A stretch of 37,207 bases of DNA from an uncultured Clostridia bacterium. GTDB lineage: Bacteria > Bacillota > Clostridia > UBA1381. Positions within the stretch are counted from its first letter, which is position 1. Every line of letters begins with the position of its first letter. Position numbers and translations under genes: made by a program. The notes beneath the pieces were generated by a model, which had not been told where the DNA came from, ran no database searches, and was given only the letters and a program-made list of their open reading frames with translations. Below are positions 26,762 through 37,157 of the stretch, in pieces. The stretch covers positions 1 to 37,207 of the forward strand of contig CANQYQ010000006.1 in the NCBI GenBank assembly GCA_947628155.1. The letters are read 5' to 3'.

Positions 26762-29700
26762 TTAATATCCCCACGAAACGAGAACCATTGCGATATCCTT
26801 TGAATCGATATTTCCGTCGCGGTTCAAGTCATAGCGGATGTAGTCCTTCTCCTTCAGCGAACCATCCTCCACTGTTGTTGTCGAATCAACCTTCTTGCCG
26901 AAATACGCAACCGCCGCCGACAGGTCGTACAGGTCGATCTTCTTGCTGTCGTCGATATCTCCCGCGAGGAATGTATGACGGAATTCATCCTTATCGGCTG
27001 TTCCGTTACTTACAACGAACGTATCCGCGTCCATAACGTTATTCCATACCGTTACGGTCTTGCCTTCATCAACCAGAACATCATGGCTGTATGTACGATA
27101 TCCATCGCCCTTAAACGTAACTGTATAGCGCAGCTTCTCGGGAACCTTTACGGTGAATGTGTAGCCGACATACGCTTCGCCTGCCTTAACACTCATATCC
27201 GTCGCGCGCGATACTATGCCTACTTCAACATTGGCATCATCACATGTTACTGTACCGCCGTTGCCAAGCGTTGCCGTAATCGGAGCGGTAAGCGCGCTGT
27301 CGATCTTAACGGTCATATTTGTATAGTTTGCGTTCTGCGCCGCAACCTCATTCGGGAACATTACATTAACCGTCAGCGGCAGCTTCTTTGCGTGAACCTC
27401 AACTGCAACGTCTGCCGGGTCGATTGTAAGCGTTCCATCGCCGACTTCGGTACTGTCCTCGGTTACGAAGTGATCTACGATATTGTCCTTGGTCGTCGCG
27501 GTGTTAACAATCGCGGTGTCCTTATCAATGCTAAACTTACCCGTACCGTTGCCGGCAAATACAACCTTACCGATCGTGATCTCCTTACCGGATATATCCG
27601 GCTGAGTGCCGTCCATATTAAATTCGTAAACTCCCTTTGCGTTCGCGTCAGGACGGATCACAGTGATGTTTTCGCCGGGCTCGATCGTATATGTAAGAGT
27701 GCTGCCAGTTTCGTTTTCCAGGTTGAAATTGAACTCCGCCGACATGAATCTGTTGATATCCTTAGGCGTGTTGTCCGCGTCGTAACCCTTTAATACGATA
27801 TTGTACTCATTGCCAATGCCGATAGGTTCAAGCGCCGCGGTGATGCTCGTCGCCGCTTCTCCTTCGGCTATCTTCGCCGGAGTATAAGATATCGCAAACG
27901 GTGAGAGCGACGGGGTCGTGAACGTTACAACGCCGTCCGCGAACTTTGCATCTTTAATCGTTGCCCACTTGCCTTCTGCATAATGGTATACGTAAACCGG
28001 CATTTCCGAATTAACAGGCTCATTAATCTTAATGCTGATAGTCTGCTCCGAAGTAACCTCTATTTTCTCGTTGTCTCTGCATACATAGATGTCGGCGTAG
28101 GTTAGCTTTGAATTTGCATCCTCTTCATCCTTCTCAAGCGCACTCGCCACTGCCGAATCCGCAAGGGACTCCGCATGCAGGCTGTAGGACGCGGCGTGAT
28201 CAGCGGGATGAGCCGCCTCTTCCTCTACAACAAGTCCAGCTATGGAATTCATGGTAACGGTCATATTGCCGACACGGTCTGTACCGTCAACCTCAACCTT
28301 GTCACCCTTGACTGTCGCACTTTCGCCATTATAACTGCCGTTCGAAAGCTTGGAATCCTCCGGATCATCGGGAATTATGTAAACATTGCCGCCGACTGTA
28401 CCGCTGTTTTCAACTGCGGCACTTTCCTGAGTATAGAGATTGCCTTTAACTTCGCCTTCTATTACTACGCCAACACCTGTTTCTCCTTGTGCTTCAAAAT
28501 TATCCTGCTGCTCTGACATAACGCTCACATTACCGTCAATAACAGCGTTTTGACCTACGGTAGCCTGTGCCTGGCCGTAAAATGTTACATCGCCAGTGAT
28601 TTCCATCTTAGGATCCTGACCGTTGTCGATTTGTGCTTCTCCTGTCAAGAACACCTGCCCGAGGCTGCTCTCGCTGCTCGGGAAAGCAACATCCTGCTCG
28701 CCGTAATAATGATTGCCGTAAATTTTTCCGCCGTTTAACTCAACGCGTCCCGTAGTCGTTCCGCCGACATTATCAACACGCTGATAAACCGCACCGACGT
28801 TATTGCCGGTGTTGTTGTAAATTTCGCCGCCATTCATTGTGAAGTAACCGTTTAAATGAGCGTATATCGGCTGGCAATAGTTATTATGGGAGCCTTTAAG
28901 ACCTTCGTTGTCGTAAATTTTACCGCCGTTCATTGTGAACTTACCGCCGTTATGTGTAATAACAAACGTGCCGTTGCAGTCCGCGCCGTAATTGCGCATA
29001 ACTTCCGCGCCGTCATTCATGTTAAGTTGCGCTTTCTCGCCCTCAAGATAAAACAGACCGCCGTTGTCGCCTAAATTCACATTATCGCAAAGCTTCGCGC
29101 CCGAATTAAGCGTGATCGTGGCCGTTCTGCTTGTTGCAGGCAAAATCAGCGAACCGCCTTTGCCCGCGAAATGAGAAATCTCGGAATCCGCCATCTTAAG
29201 CTCAAATGAACCATCTGCCGGGGCCTGAGCATCCCAGCCAAACACATGTGTATTCGCCGAATATATCTTCGTTATCTTTGCGCCGTTTTCCATCGTAACG
29301 GTATTGCCGCCCATAAGCTTGATTAAATCAGCATCTGTCGTAACGTTACCCTCATTCACCGTAATCGGACCTGCAGCGTCATTTATCCAATTGGTACCAT
29401 CATAAACGGGAGTGTTGCTTCCAAGAGCAATCGCCTTATTCGCTTCCCACTGTTTCTCATTAAGCTCCCACTTTCCGCCGGCGTCGATAGTTACGCTCTC
29501 AAGGGTAAGCTTTGCGCCGTCGGCAAGCTTGAACAGCGTGCCTGGGTAAGTGCTACCGTCCTCGGCTTCACCGCGCGTAATTGTTGCGTTTTCAACTCCC
29601 TCTGCCGCTTTGATTGTTACATCACCGTTAATAGTAATTGCCTGTGAAATGGTGGCGTTTTCGTCAACAGTTACAGTTGTTTCTTGACTTGGTTCGCCTA

Positions 29701-29818
29701 TAGATCCATTTCCTGTCATGTTATCCCATGTTGCGCCCTCCGCAAACACCGGTACAGCCAGTGTGCCGGCGACCATTGCCGATGACAGCAATCCGGCCAA
29801 TAATTTTTTGATCTTCAT
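26762..29818 (-). CDS. Secreted MxGGxI-repeat surface protein with C-terminal dockerin-like domain
   Basis: Signal peptide MKIKKLLAGLLSSAMVAGTLAVPVFA with GTAGGAGG RBS; repeats FTMNGGKIYDN/FTMNGGEIYNN/VELNGGKIYGN; C-terminus LAGDIDDSKKIDLYDLSAAVAYFGK...YDLNRDGNIDSKDIAMVLVSWGY. Confidence 0.9.
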   Translation of the reverse strand: MKIKKLLAGLLSSAMVAGTLAVPVFAEGATWDNMTGNGSIGEPSQETTVTVDENATISQAITINGDVTIKAAEGVENATITRGEAEDGSTYPGTLFKLADGAKLTLESVTIDAGGKWELNEKQWEANKAIALGSNTPVYDGTNWINDAAGPITVNEGNVTTDADLIKLMGGNTVTMENGAKITKIYSANTHVFGWDAQAPADGSFELKMADSEISHFAGKGGSLILPATSRTATITLNSGAKLCDNVNLGDNGGLFYLEGEKAQLNMNDGAEVMRNYGADCNGTFVITHNGGKFTMNGGKIYDNEGLKGSHNNYCQPIYAHLNGYFTMNGGEIYNNTGNNVGAVYQRVDNVGGTTTGRVELNGGKIYGNHYYGEQDVAFPSSESSLGQVFLTGEAQIDNGQDPKMEITGDVTFYGQAQATVGQNAVIDGNVSVMSEQQDNFEAQGETGVGVVIEGEVKGNLYTQESAAVENSGTVGGNVYIIPDDPEDSKLSNGSYNGESATVKGDKVEVDGTDRVGNMTVTMNSIAGLVVEEEAAHPADHAASYSLHAESLADSAVASALEKDEEDANSKLTYADIYVCRDNEKIEVTSEQTISIKINEPVNSEMPVYVYHYAEGKWATIKDAKFADGVVTFTTPSLSPFAISYTPAKIAEGEAATSITAALEPIGIGNEYNIVLKGYDADNTPKDINRFMSAEFNFNLENETGSTLTYTIEPGENITVIRPDANAKGVYEFNMDGTQPDISGKEITIGKVVFAGNGTGKFSIDKDTAIVNTATTKDNIVDHFVTEDSTEVGDGTLTIDPADVAVEVHAKKLPLTVNVMFPNEVAAQNANYTNMTVKIDSALTAPITATLGNGGTVTCDDANVEVGIVSRATDMSVKAGEAYVGYTFTVKVPEKLRYTVTFKGDGYRTYSHDVLVDEGKTVTVWNNVMDADTFVVSNGTADKDEFRHTFLAGDIDDSKKIDLYDLSAAVAYFGKKVDSTTTVEDGSLKEKDYIRYDLNRDGNIDSKDIAMVLVSWGY

Positions 29819-29882
29819 TTTCTTTCCTCCTACAAAAAAATATTTTATGATTCGCCCTTTCAATAAGGGTGTCCATGTCCAT

Positions 29883-29910
29883 ATTATAACACGCCCCCCC
29901 CCCTTGTCAA
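29883..29910 (-). promoter_or_regulatory. Promoter with 10-G tract in its spacer
   Basis: Minus strand TTGACA-AGGGGGGGGGGCGTGT(16)-TATAAT; C10 on + strand at 29894-29903. Confidence 0.85.
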
Positions 29911-29945
29911 TATTTATCTGACATTTATTTCAAAATTTATCAAAA

Positions 29946-29981
29946 AAACGGTTCATGCAAATCGCTTCACATGAACCGTTT
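29946..29981 (-). terminator. Terminator of the 30021-37100 gene
   Basis: AAACGGTTCATG-caaatcgcttca-CATGAACCGTTT flanked by A/T runs. Confidence 0.85.
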
Positions 29982-30020
29982 GTTTTTTACGCATTACCCA
30001 TCATATGGGCGTCGTCTTAA

Positions 30021-33000
30021 TTATTTGCCCCACGATACGAGAATCATCGCCACATCGCGCGAATCAATTACGCCGTCGCGGTTCAAATCATAGCGGATAA
30101 AGCTGCTGTTTTCCGTCGGATTCTCCGCTAACTTTTCCTTGCCGAAGTACGAAACTCCCGCCGACAAATCGTAAAGATTGATCTTGCCGTCCTCGATTAT
30201 ATCGCCAGCGAGGAATGTGAGATTCCTCGGATCGCCGTCGGTCGGGTCTACCGTTATCATCGGCTCATCCATGTAGTTGTTCCAGATGTTCACAGCAATT
30301 GCCTTATCGCTGCTGTTCACTACAATATCCTTGCTGTATCTCCTGTAACCCTCGCCCGATATCGATATCGTGTAACGCGCCGCGCCGCCGTCCGGAACTT
30401 CTATCTTCGTATTTACAAGATAGCCTCCGATATTGCCATCATCAGCTTTAGTGATGCCATCAGCATATGTATACGTGAACTTGGCGGGCATTACTCCGTC
30501 AGCATACCCTCCGACGTCTGTCTTGCCAAGCTCAATCGTCTTCGCCGAACCCGGCATCGCGGAATCAATGTTTATCGTCATATCCATGTATTCCTTCGCC
30601 TGGTCGATTACCTTGTTCGGGAAGATCACATTGATGTTCAAATCTACCTGCTTCGGTGATTTTGTACCGCCTGCGGGCGGGTTAATATCCTTAGGATCTA
30701 CTTCGCTTTCCTCAACGCCATTGGGAACGTTCAGTGTGTTCGGATTTTCGCCTGCAGCAGCGTCCGAATTATACGTGTGAACGATATTGTTGTCCTTCTT
30801 CGCCGTGCGGACGATACCGTCGGTAATCTTCAACTCATACGTGCCGTATGCGGTGATTTCCGCTCGGCCGATTGTAACGCTTGTGCTCGTAATACCGTGG
30901 TCGGTGATGCCGTCAAGATTGAAGCCGTACTTATTATCCCCAATCTTTGTCAGCTCACTGTTGCCTACCGCCGTAATCCTATAATCGGTCGATCCTGTTG
31001 TTTCTCCAAGCGTCAAATCGAACGTCAGTTCAGCGGACATATAACGGTTGATATAGGTGTTTTCGCCGTCAGGGTAAAGCACAATATCATAAACCGCACT
31101 GTTGCCCTGCTGTACAAACTTGATGGTTGCCTTATCGGCGATTACTGCGCCCACCGGTAAAGTTTCATCGTACGCTATGGCATATGTCGAGAACTTCGTT
31201 GCGTGAATATGAATAAGCTTGCCGATCAACTCAAACCAGTCACTCTTCAATTTGTCTTGCTTTATTTCCTCAGCATCATCACCGTGATAGCGATATAATT
31301 TCAGTGAATCCTCGCTGAATGCCTTATCAAACGGAATATAAATGTCAAGACCGTCGCTTACCTCGGTAATTTCCTTGCCGTCCTTGGTAATTGTAATATC
31401 AATGAAGTCCATCTTATTCGACTGTGTAGCGCCGAGCTCCTTAATCGCGCCTTGCGCTTCGCCGTCCTTGCCGGATTCGATATTCATTACTATCGGAGCC
31501 TTTTCTTCGCCCGCCAATTCATCAAGTCCACCGACTACAACGTCTTTTGTTGCCTCGTCCTTCTTTAACTCACTGCTGTTATCCTCTTCTTCTGCTGCCG
31601 GGATTTGAATATTCTTATCAACAATGTCTTTATCGGTAACTTCAACAAGGGCAGTTATCGTCTTACCGTCGCCGTATGTCACAATCATGTTGTATACGCC
31701 CGGCGCTACGCTGAAGAACGTATAAGCGCCGCCGTCAGCGGAAATGCTTTCGAGCGTCTGTCCGGCCAATTCAAGCTTGACAGTGCCCTCGCCGCCAGTC
31801 ACCGTACCGGATATGGAATATGTCCCCGGCTCGTTTTGTGACGCGATCACCGTTACCTGACCGCTCGCATCATTGTAATTAGTGTCGGTCGGTTTGAATA
31901 CCGCGTCATACTCATGCGTGCCTGACAGAACGGGCGTTTGAGCGTTTGCCCATTCGATCGTACCGCCCTCAGCCGGCGGAGGCGTTACCTGTGCTAGCGT
32001 CATGCCTTCCGCATATTTAACCGTAACCGAACCTACTTGCGGGAATGTCGAATCGGCCTTGTCAACATTGACCGTTACAGGTCCCTCAACGGACGCCGGC
32101 TCATAATTCTCCGGCTTATCCGGTGTGAATACAGCCGTAACACTGTTCGCGCCCGCTGTAAGCGATGTTGTTTCGCCGTTCTTCCATGCGAGCGTACCGC
32201 CTGTTACCTGCGGAACTTCTACGCCGCTGAGCTTCATGTCAGGCGTATACTTGCCCGCGCTGACCGCGTTAACCTGCGGGAATGTCGGGGTCGCTTTCTT
32301 GATTGTAACGCCTGCAACCTGTACGGGGTCGGTGTCGGAATAGTTTGCGTCGCCGACTACCTTATACCAAACCGTATAATCCTTAGCGTCTGTTCCCTTC
32401 GGAATAGCTGCGTTCCACGTCTGATTATCCGTGCTGTACTGCATTGTGCCGTTTACAGCTGTACCTGCTGTTACAAGCTCCTGCTCCTGTCCGGTATATG
32501 TAAGGTCTTTTGCCGTCGGAGCGGTCTGAACCGCGGCCTTCGCGGCTGTAATTGTGGCTGTTACGCTCTGTTCCGCAACCGCGTTCCAGTTAGTGTCCGC
32601 GTCTACCTTATAGTATACCGTATATGTACCCGCGTTTGTTCCCTTCGGAATAGCTGTCGAATACACGCCGTCATCGCCGACTTTGTATTGAAGCGTTCCG
32701 AACGTGGTTTTACCCGCCGTTATAAGCTCCTGCTCCTGTCCGGTATATGTAATGTCTTTCGCCGTCGGAGCGGTAACGACCGGAGTCGCCTTTGCGATTT
32801 CAACCGTTATACTTGCTTCGTCAATACCGTTATAATTATCATTTCCAACCACTTTATAATAAACGGTATGCTGTCCTGCGGTTGTCGCTTTCGGCTCGTC
32901 TGTCGAGTACGTTCCCTCGTCAACCTTGTACTGTAATTCGCCGCCGGTTGCCGAGCCTTTATTGTCAAGAAGCTCTAACGCCTCGCCGGTATATGTCAAA

Positions 33001-36000
33001 TTCGTCTTTGCTGTCGGAGCGACAACAGTCGAATTTGCCTTGGTGATATTCACCGTTACATTTGTCGGAGCCTCTGCGGCTGTGTAATAACCCGCATCAT
33101 TACCGGTAATCTGAACATCTGAAACCGTTACCGGTTTGCTCTCGCCTGCGGTATCGTCGGTCATTGTACCGGTCGCGGTAAGCGTTACATCGTCATTGTC
33201 ATTAACCTTACCTTTCGGGGTAAGCGTCAAATCAACTGACATATTGCCTTCCGCATATGTTCTCGGTGTCGCGGTAACATCATAGTTAAGCGTTGCCTTA
33301 TCAAGCGTTACCGTAATATTATCCGCATTCGAGCCGTTAAGGTTCACGCTGCCGCCGTATTCAGCTTTAATCGTGTTCCGGCCGGGCTTCAATCCTTTCG
33401 ACTTTGTATCATACGTGAATGTCGCCGTGCCTGTGCTCTTTGATTCGCCGTCGGAGTATGTAACATCCGCCGTGCCGAGCTCCTCACCATCGACAGTGAA
33501 ATGAACCTGATCCTCAAAGCTCGCGAGCATTACGCCTACAGGCGACCTCGATACATTCGCGGTAAGCGTGAGCGTATCGCCGTAGGTTACGGACTGGTCG
33601 GTTACTTCAACCTGCGAACCGGCCTTTGCAATCGTAATAGTGCCAATGCTTGTCGCGGGAACATCATTGTAGTTGTCGTCGCCCTCGACCTTGTACCAAA
33701 CGGTATAAGTCTTAGCTTCCGTTCCCTGCGGAATTGTTGTTGAATACACGCCGGTCTCATCCGTGCTGTACTTCAATGTACCGCCGATTGTCGTACCCGG
33801 ATTAATGAGGTTTTGCGCCGCGCCGGTATATGTTAAGCCATCGACTGCTGTCGGCGGTGTAACTGTCGGCGCAGCCTTTGCGATTTCTACCTGAATCGGC
33901 TGTGAAGTCCAATCCTGATAATTTTCGCGCTGAACCTTTACGGTTACGGTATAAGTACCCGCGTCTGTCTTCTTGCAGTTGTCGGTAAATTCGCCTACTT
34001 CGTTGTCCTTATCAACCTTATAGGTTATTGTATCATTGCCATCTGTGCCTGATACCGTAACAAGCGCCTGCTCCGAGCCTGTATAGGTAAGGTCCGGATT
34101 CGGACTTACCGTTACTCCTTCGATAGTCGGAACGGGGGTGGGTTCCGGCGTCTCGGTCGGCTCGGGCGACTTTGTCGGCTCGGGCGTTGACGGATCTTCG
34201 GTCGGTGCCGGTGACGGCGTCGGGGCGGTCATTGTTACATCAATTGAAGCCGCCTCAGTATCGGAGTAGTTCGGCTCCGTGCCGAATACCTTATACCAAA
34301 CCTTATACGTTTTCGCAGTATCGCCCTGCGGGATATCTTCCTTATACTCATCATCGGTCGGCGCTTCATCCTTAACGGCATATTTCATTGTGCCGTTTGT
34401 GGCTGTACCGGGTTTGATAAGATCCTTCATGCCGCCATCGGCAACAAGATCATCCGCCTCCGTAGGAGGTTGAGAAACGCTCGACTTGGCCTTTGTAATT
34501 GTTACCGTAACAGCTTCCGTCGGAGCGTCGGCAGCGGTATAATAATCCTTGTCGTCTCCTCCGATATTAACATCTTTAATGGTAACGGTCTTACCTTCGC
34601 CCGCGTCCGCTGAATCAATGCTGCCCGTCGCGGTAAGCGTTACATCATCCGTGCCAACCTTGTTTGTCGGGGTGAGATGTACTGTAACGGTCGTGTTATC
34701 GGGCGCATACTCTCTGCTATCCGCCGTAGCTGTGTATGTAAGCTCCTTAGTATCTACGGTTACCTCAATATTATCCTTTGAGCTTGCGTTCAGATTCGCG
34801 CTTCCGCCGTATTCGGCTTTGATCGTATTCGAGCCGATGGTGAAGTGGTTATCCTTGGTTACGGGAATTGTAACCGAAGCGCTGCCGCTCTTAATATCAA
34901 CAGGTTCGCCGAACGGCTGACCGTTTACGCTGAATTGAATCTTATCCGCGCCAACGTCCGCCGGCATTATGTCCACCGTTGCGTTAAGTACAACGCTGCC
35001 GCCGTATTCAACGGATTCACCATCGGGAGTTACTTTAATTTCAGACTCGGACTGTGCTATTGTAACCTCTTCCGGTCCCCATGTGAAGTCATTATAGCCT
35101 TCACGTTGAACAGTTACCTCAACTTGATACGTGCCCGCGTCGGTCTTTTCAGCGTTTTCGACGGGTTGACCGTCAATTTTATACGAAATTGTATCGCTTT
35201 CCAGCGTACCGGTTACCTTTACAAGCTCCTGCGGCTCTCCGCTATAAACAAGGGTTTCCTGCTTTGTAACGCTTACATCGGTGATATCCGGCTTCTTAAC
35301 TGCCGCGGTCGGGGCAGACTGAACCTCGGTGTAACCCTCGGCCGTTACGCCGACTTTGATCGTATGGTCTACATCGTCCTGCGTAACCGTGTATGTGCTG
35401 CCCGACGCATTGGAGATAACCTCACTGTCGCGATACCACTTGTACGTTAATTCAACGCCCTCCGGTGTACCGTCCGTCTGCGCGTTAAGCACATCGCCCA
35501 CTACCGGATTGGTTTTGTCAAGTGTAACTTCACCGGTCATGTCAAGGTCATCCGTACGCTCAAGAAGAACATAGTCGCAGCCGGCATTGGCACTATTACC
35601 TTTAACAATAATTTTATCGCCTTTAACCAATTCATAATTCTCTGCTACAACGATAACTGCAGGACTACTTATAGTTGAATTATTAATATCCATTGTATAA
35701 ATAGCTTCTGTAGCAGTATCATTTTTATATATATCTAATTTATCTGAAGCACCATATTTATTGGTCACTCCACAAACAGTTACTTTATACTTTCCTGCCT
35801 GTGGTACATCAACTGATATTACCTTCTGAGAACCATCTCCTATTATATGTCTTCTTGCCACTCCGTTAGAAAGATTACCACTGGTTATCGCTGCACTATC
35901 TCCACCATGGTCTTCTGCTTCAAAGAAATATGCTGTTCCAACATATGCTGAATAAGGTACGGATATATCGTCATTGTTAGCAGCAACTACTGTGCCGGAA

Positions 36001-37100
36001 TATGTAGAATTATTACTTGAAGCAATAACTTTATTATCTTCATCGGTCAAATACTTATGATAATAATAAGTATATGACTCACCCTCAACTGCATTTTCTA
36101 GCGTGGTTATTGTCTTACTCGAATCAGTTGAAGGTACAACCTTAATATTGTACTTTTCTGCATTTCTTACAGGTACAACTAATTTGTTTTCAACGTTACT
36201 TTTTATTTCCAATGTCGGAGCCTTTTCAGCTATAATATAATACTTATTCTGCCCCTCGTCTTTTACAGAAGTTTCCGCTGTAACAATTGTACCCGCATAT
36301 TCTTCTCCGGTCGTTGTAACAACAGTTTCGCCTTCAAGTTGATACTCAATAGTGTATGGAATTTTGGCCTCTTCACTCAATTCAAAAGATACATTATCAA
36401 AATATGCGATCTGACTATTATTACTTGAACGCATTATTAAACTATCAACTGACGTTACACTTTTATCCATAAAATCCGCTGTCCCGGATGAAATTGAAGA
36501 ACTGCTCCCATAATCACCAGAACTATTATAATCGTATATTGAATATGTTACCTTTTGTTCCTCATAGTTAATTGAAATATCCGCATGATACCATTTACTT
36601 TTTGTAAAGGGATTTGTCTTACTGTTATTAACGCCATAATAATCCGCACCACTCTGTCTTGTATTACCTACAGTAATTACCGTGCCTCCGGTGTGCATTG
36701 ATAAATTATTGCTTCCAGAATACCCAGTACTTGTTACTGACGCTGAATATTGCGCCGCATTTCCTAAAGCCCATGAAACATAAGCGGTGCCTACAATATT
36801 AAAATCAAATTTAGCTGTCAAAATATTGTTATCGGCTTGTAACCATATATTTGCGCCTTCGCTTCCATTTTGGGCGCGGTCGGTAGATGAAAATTTTTGT
36901 ACTTTTGTAACATTGGTTGCATCTACCGCATCTACAATATCTTTGCTATCAACTCGCCCCAACGACCCGTTAAAAGGTGAAGCTCCACTCTCAAAATCGT
37001 ACGTTACTGATGCCGCGCTTGCCGGAACGGCAAGGCCGGTAAAAGCGGACACAGTCATTGCGAGCGCTGAAATCAGCGCGGTTATTTTTCTTTTCCTCAT
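30021..37100 (-). CDS. Giant secreted multi-domain surface protein: CBM-like N-terminus, Ig/MBG-like tandem repeats, PT-rich linker, C-terminal dockerin-like domain
   Basis: Signal peptide MRKRKITALISALAMTVSAFTGLAVPASA; CBM6-like AYFFEAEDHGGDSA...DYVLLERT; repeats YTGQEQELVTAGT..GTMQYSTD..WNAAIPKGTDAKDYTVWYKVVGD.NY; linker PTPSPAPTEDPSTPEPTKSPEPTETPEPTPVP; C-terminus LAGDIIEDGKINLYDLSAGVSYFGK...YDLNRDGVIDSRDVAMILVSWGK. Confidence 0.92.
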   Translation of the reverse strand: MRKRKITALISALAMTVSAFTGLAVPASAASVTYDFESGASPFNGSLGRVDSKDIVDAVDATNVTKVQKFSSTDRAQNGSEGANIWLQADNNILTAKFDFNIVGTAYVSWALGNAAQYSASVTSTGYSGSNNLSMHTGGTVITVGNTRQSGADYYGVNNSKTNPFTKSKWYHADISINYEEQKVTYSIYDYNSSGDYGSSSSISSGTADFMDKSVTSVDSLIMRSSNNSQIAYFDNVSFELSEEAKIPYTIEYQLEGETVVTTTGEEYAGTIVTAETSVKDEGQNKYYIIAEKAPTLEIKSNVENKLVVPVRNAEKYNIKVVPSTDSSKTITTLENAVEGESYTYYYHKYLTDEDNKVIASSNNSTYSGTVVAANNDDISVPYSAYVGTAYFFEAEDHGGDSAAITSGNLSNGVARRHIIGDGSQKVISVDVPQAGKYKVTVCGVTNKYGASDKLDIYKNDTATEAIYTMDINNSTISSPAVIVVAENYELVKGDKIIVKGNSANAGCDYVLLERTDDLDMTGEVTLDKTNPVVGDVLNAQTDGTPEGVELTYKWYRDSEVISNASGSTYTVTQDDVDHTIKVGVTAEGYTEVQSAPTAAVKKPDITDVSVTKQETLVYSGEPQELVKVTGTLESDTISYKIDGQPVENAEKTDAGTYQVEVTVQREGYNDFTWGPEEVTIAQSESEIKVTPDGESVEYGGSVVLNATVDIMPADVGADKIQFSVNGQPFGEPVDIKSGSASVTIPVTKDNHFTIGSNTIKAEYGGSANLNASSKDNIEVTVDTKELTYTATADSREYAPDNTTVTVHLTPTNKVGTDDVTLTATGSIDSADAGEGKTVTIKDVNIGGDDKDYYTAADAPTEAVTVTITKAKSSVSQPPTEADDLVADGGMKDLIKPGTATNGTMKYAVKDEAPTDDEYKEDIPQGDTAKTYKVWYKVFGTEPNYSDTEAASIDVTMTAPTPSPAPTEDPSTPEPTKSPEPTETPEPTPVPTIEGVTVSPNPDLTYTGSEQALVTVSGTDGNDTITYKVDKDNEVGEFTDNCKKTDAGTYTVTVKVQRENYQDWTSQPIQVEIAKAAPTVTPPTAVDGLTYTGAAQNLINPGTTIGGTLKYSTDETGVYSTTIPQGTEAKTYTVWYKVEGDDNYNDVPATSIGTITIAKAGSQVEVTDQSVTYGDTLTLTANVSRSPVGVMLASFEDQVHFTVDGEELGTADVTYSDGESKSTGTATFTYDTKSKGLKPGRNTIKAEYGGSVNLNGSNADNITVTLDKATLNYDVTATPRTYAEGNMSVDLTLTPKGKVNDNDDVTLTATGTMTDDTAGESKPVTVSDVQITGNDAGYYTAAEAPTNVTVNITKANSTVVAPTAKTNLTYTGEALELLDNKGSATGGELQYKVDEGTYSTDEPKATTAGQHTVYYKVVGNDNYNGIDEASITVEIAKATPVVTAPTAKDITYTGQEQELITAGKTTFGTLQYKVGDDGVYSTAIPKGTNAGTYTVYYKVDADTNWNAVAEQSVTATITAAKAAVQTAPTAKDLTYTGQEQELVTAGTAVNGTMQYSTDNQTWNAAIPKGTDAKDYTVWYKVVGDANYSDTDPVQVAGVTIKKATPTFPQVNAVSAGKYTPDMKLSGVEVPQVTGGTLAWKNGETTSLTAGANSVTAVFTPDKPENYEPASVEGPVTVNVDKADSTFPQVGSVTVKYAEGMTLAQVTPPPAEGGTIEWANAQTPVLSGTHEYDAVFKPTDTNYNDASGQVTVIASQNEPGTYSISGTVTGGEGTVKLELAGQTLESISADGGAYTFFSVAPGVYNMIVTYGDGKTITALVEVTDKDIVDKNIQIPAAEEEDNSSELKKDEATKDVVVGGLDELAGEEKAPIVMNIESGKDGEAQGAIKELGATQSNKMDFIDITITKDGKEITEVSDGLDIYIPFDKAFSEDSLKLYRYHGDDAEEIKQDKLKSDWFELIGKLIHIHATKFSTYAIAYDETLPVGAVIADKATIKFVQQGNSAVYDIVLYPDGENTYINRYMSAELTFDLTLGETTGSTDYRITAVGNSELTKIGDNKYGFNLDGITDHGITSTSVTIGRAEITAYGTYELKITDGIVRTAKKDNNIVHTYNSDAAAGENPNTLNVPNGVEESEVDPKDINPPAGGTKSPKQVDLNINVIFPNKVIDQAKEYMDMTINIDSAMPGSAKTIELGKTDVGGYADGVMPAKFTYTYADGITKADDGNIGGYLVNTKIEVPDGGAARYTISISGEGYRRYSKDIVVNSSDKAIAVNIWNNYMDEPMITVDPTDGDPRNLTFLAGDIIEDGKINLYDLSAGVSYFGKEKLAENPTENSSFIRYDLNRDGVIDSRDVAMILVSWGK

Positions 37101-37138
37101 AGTCTCATCCTCTCTCTAAAATATTTTTACACAAAAAT

Positions 37139-37157
37139 ACCGCGGGTATACCGCGGT
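37139..37157 (-). repeat. Terminator/attenuator-like hairpin in the leader of the 30021-37100 gene
   Basis: Minus strand ACCGCGG-tatac-CCGCGGT followed by ATTTTTGTG. Confidence 0.5.

Noticed and set aside
37139-37157. CCGCGG palindromes as a second inverton boundary
   Set aside because: Short arms with a 5-bp loop; better explained as an RNA hairpin, and no distant partner is seen.
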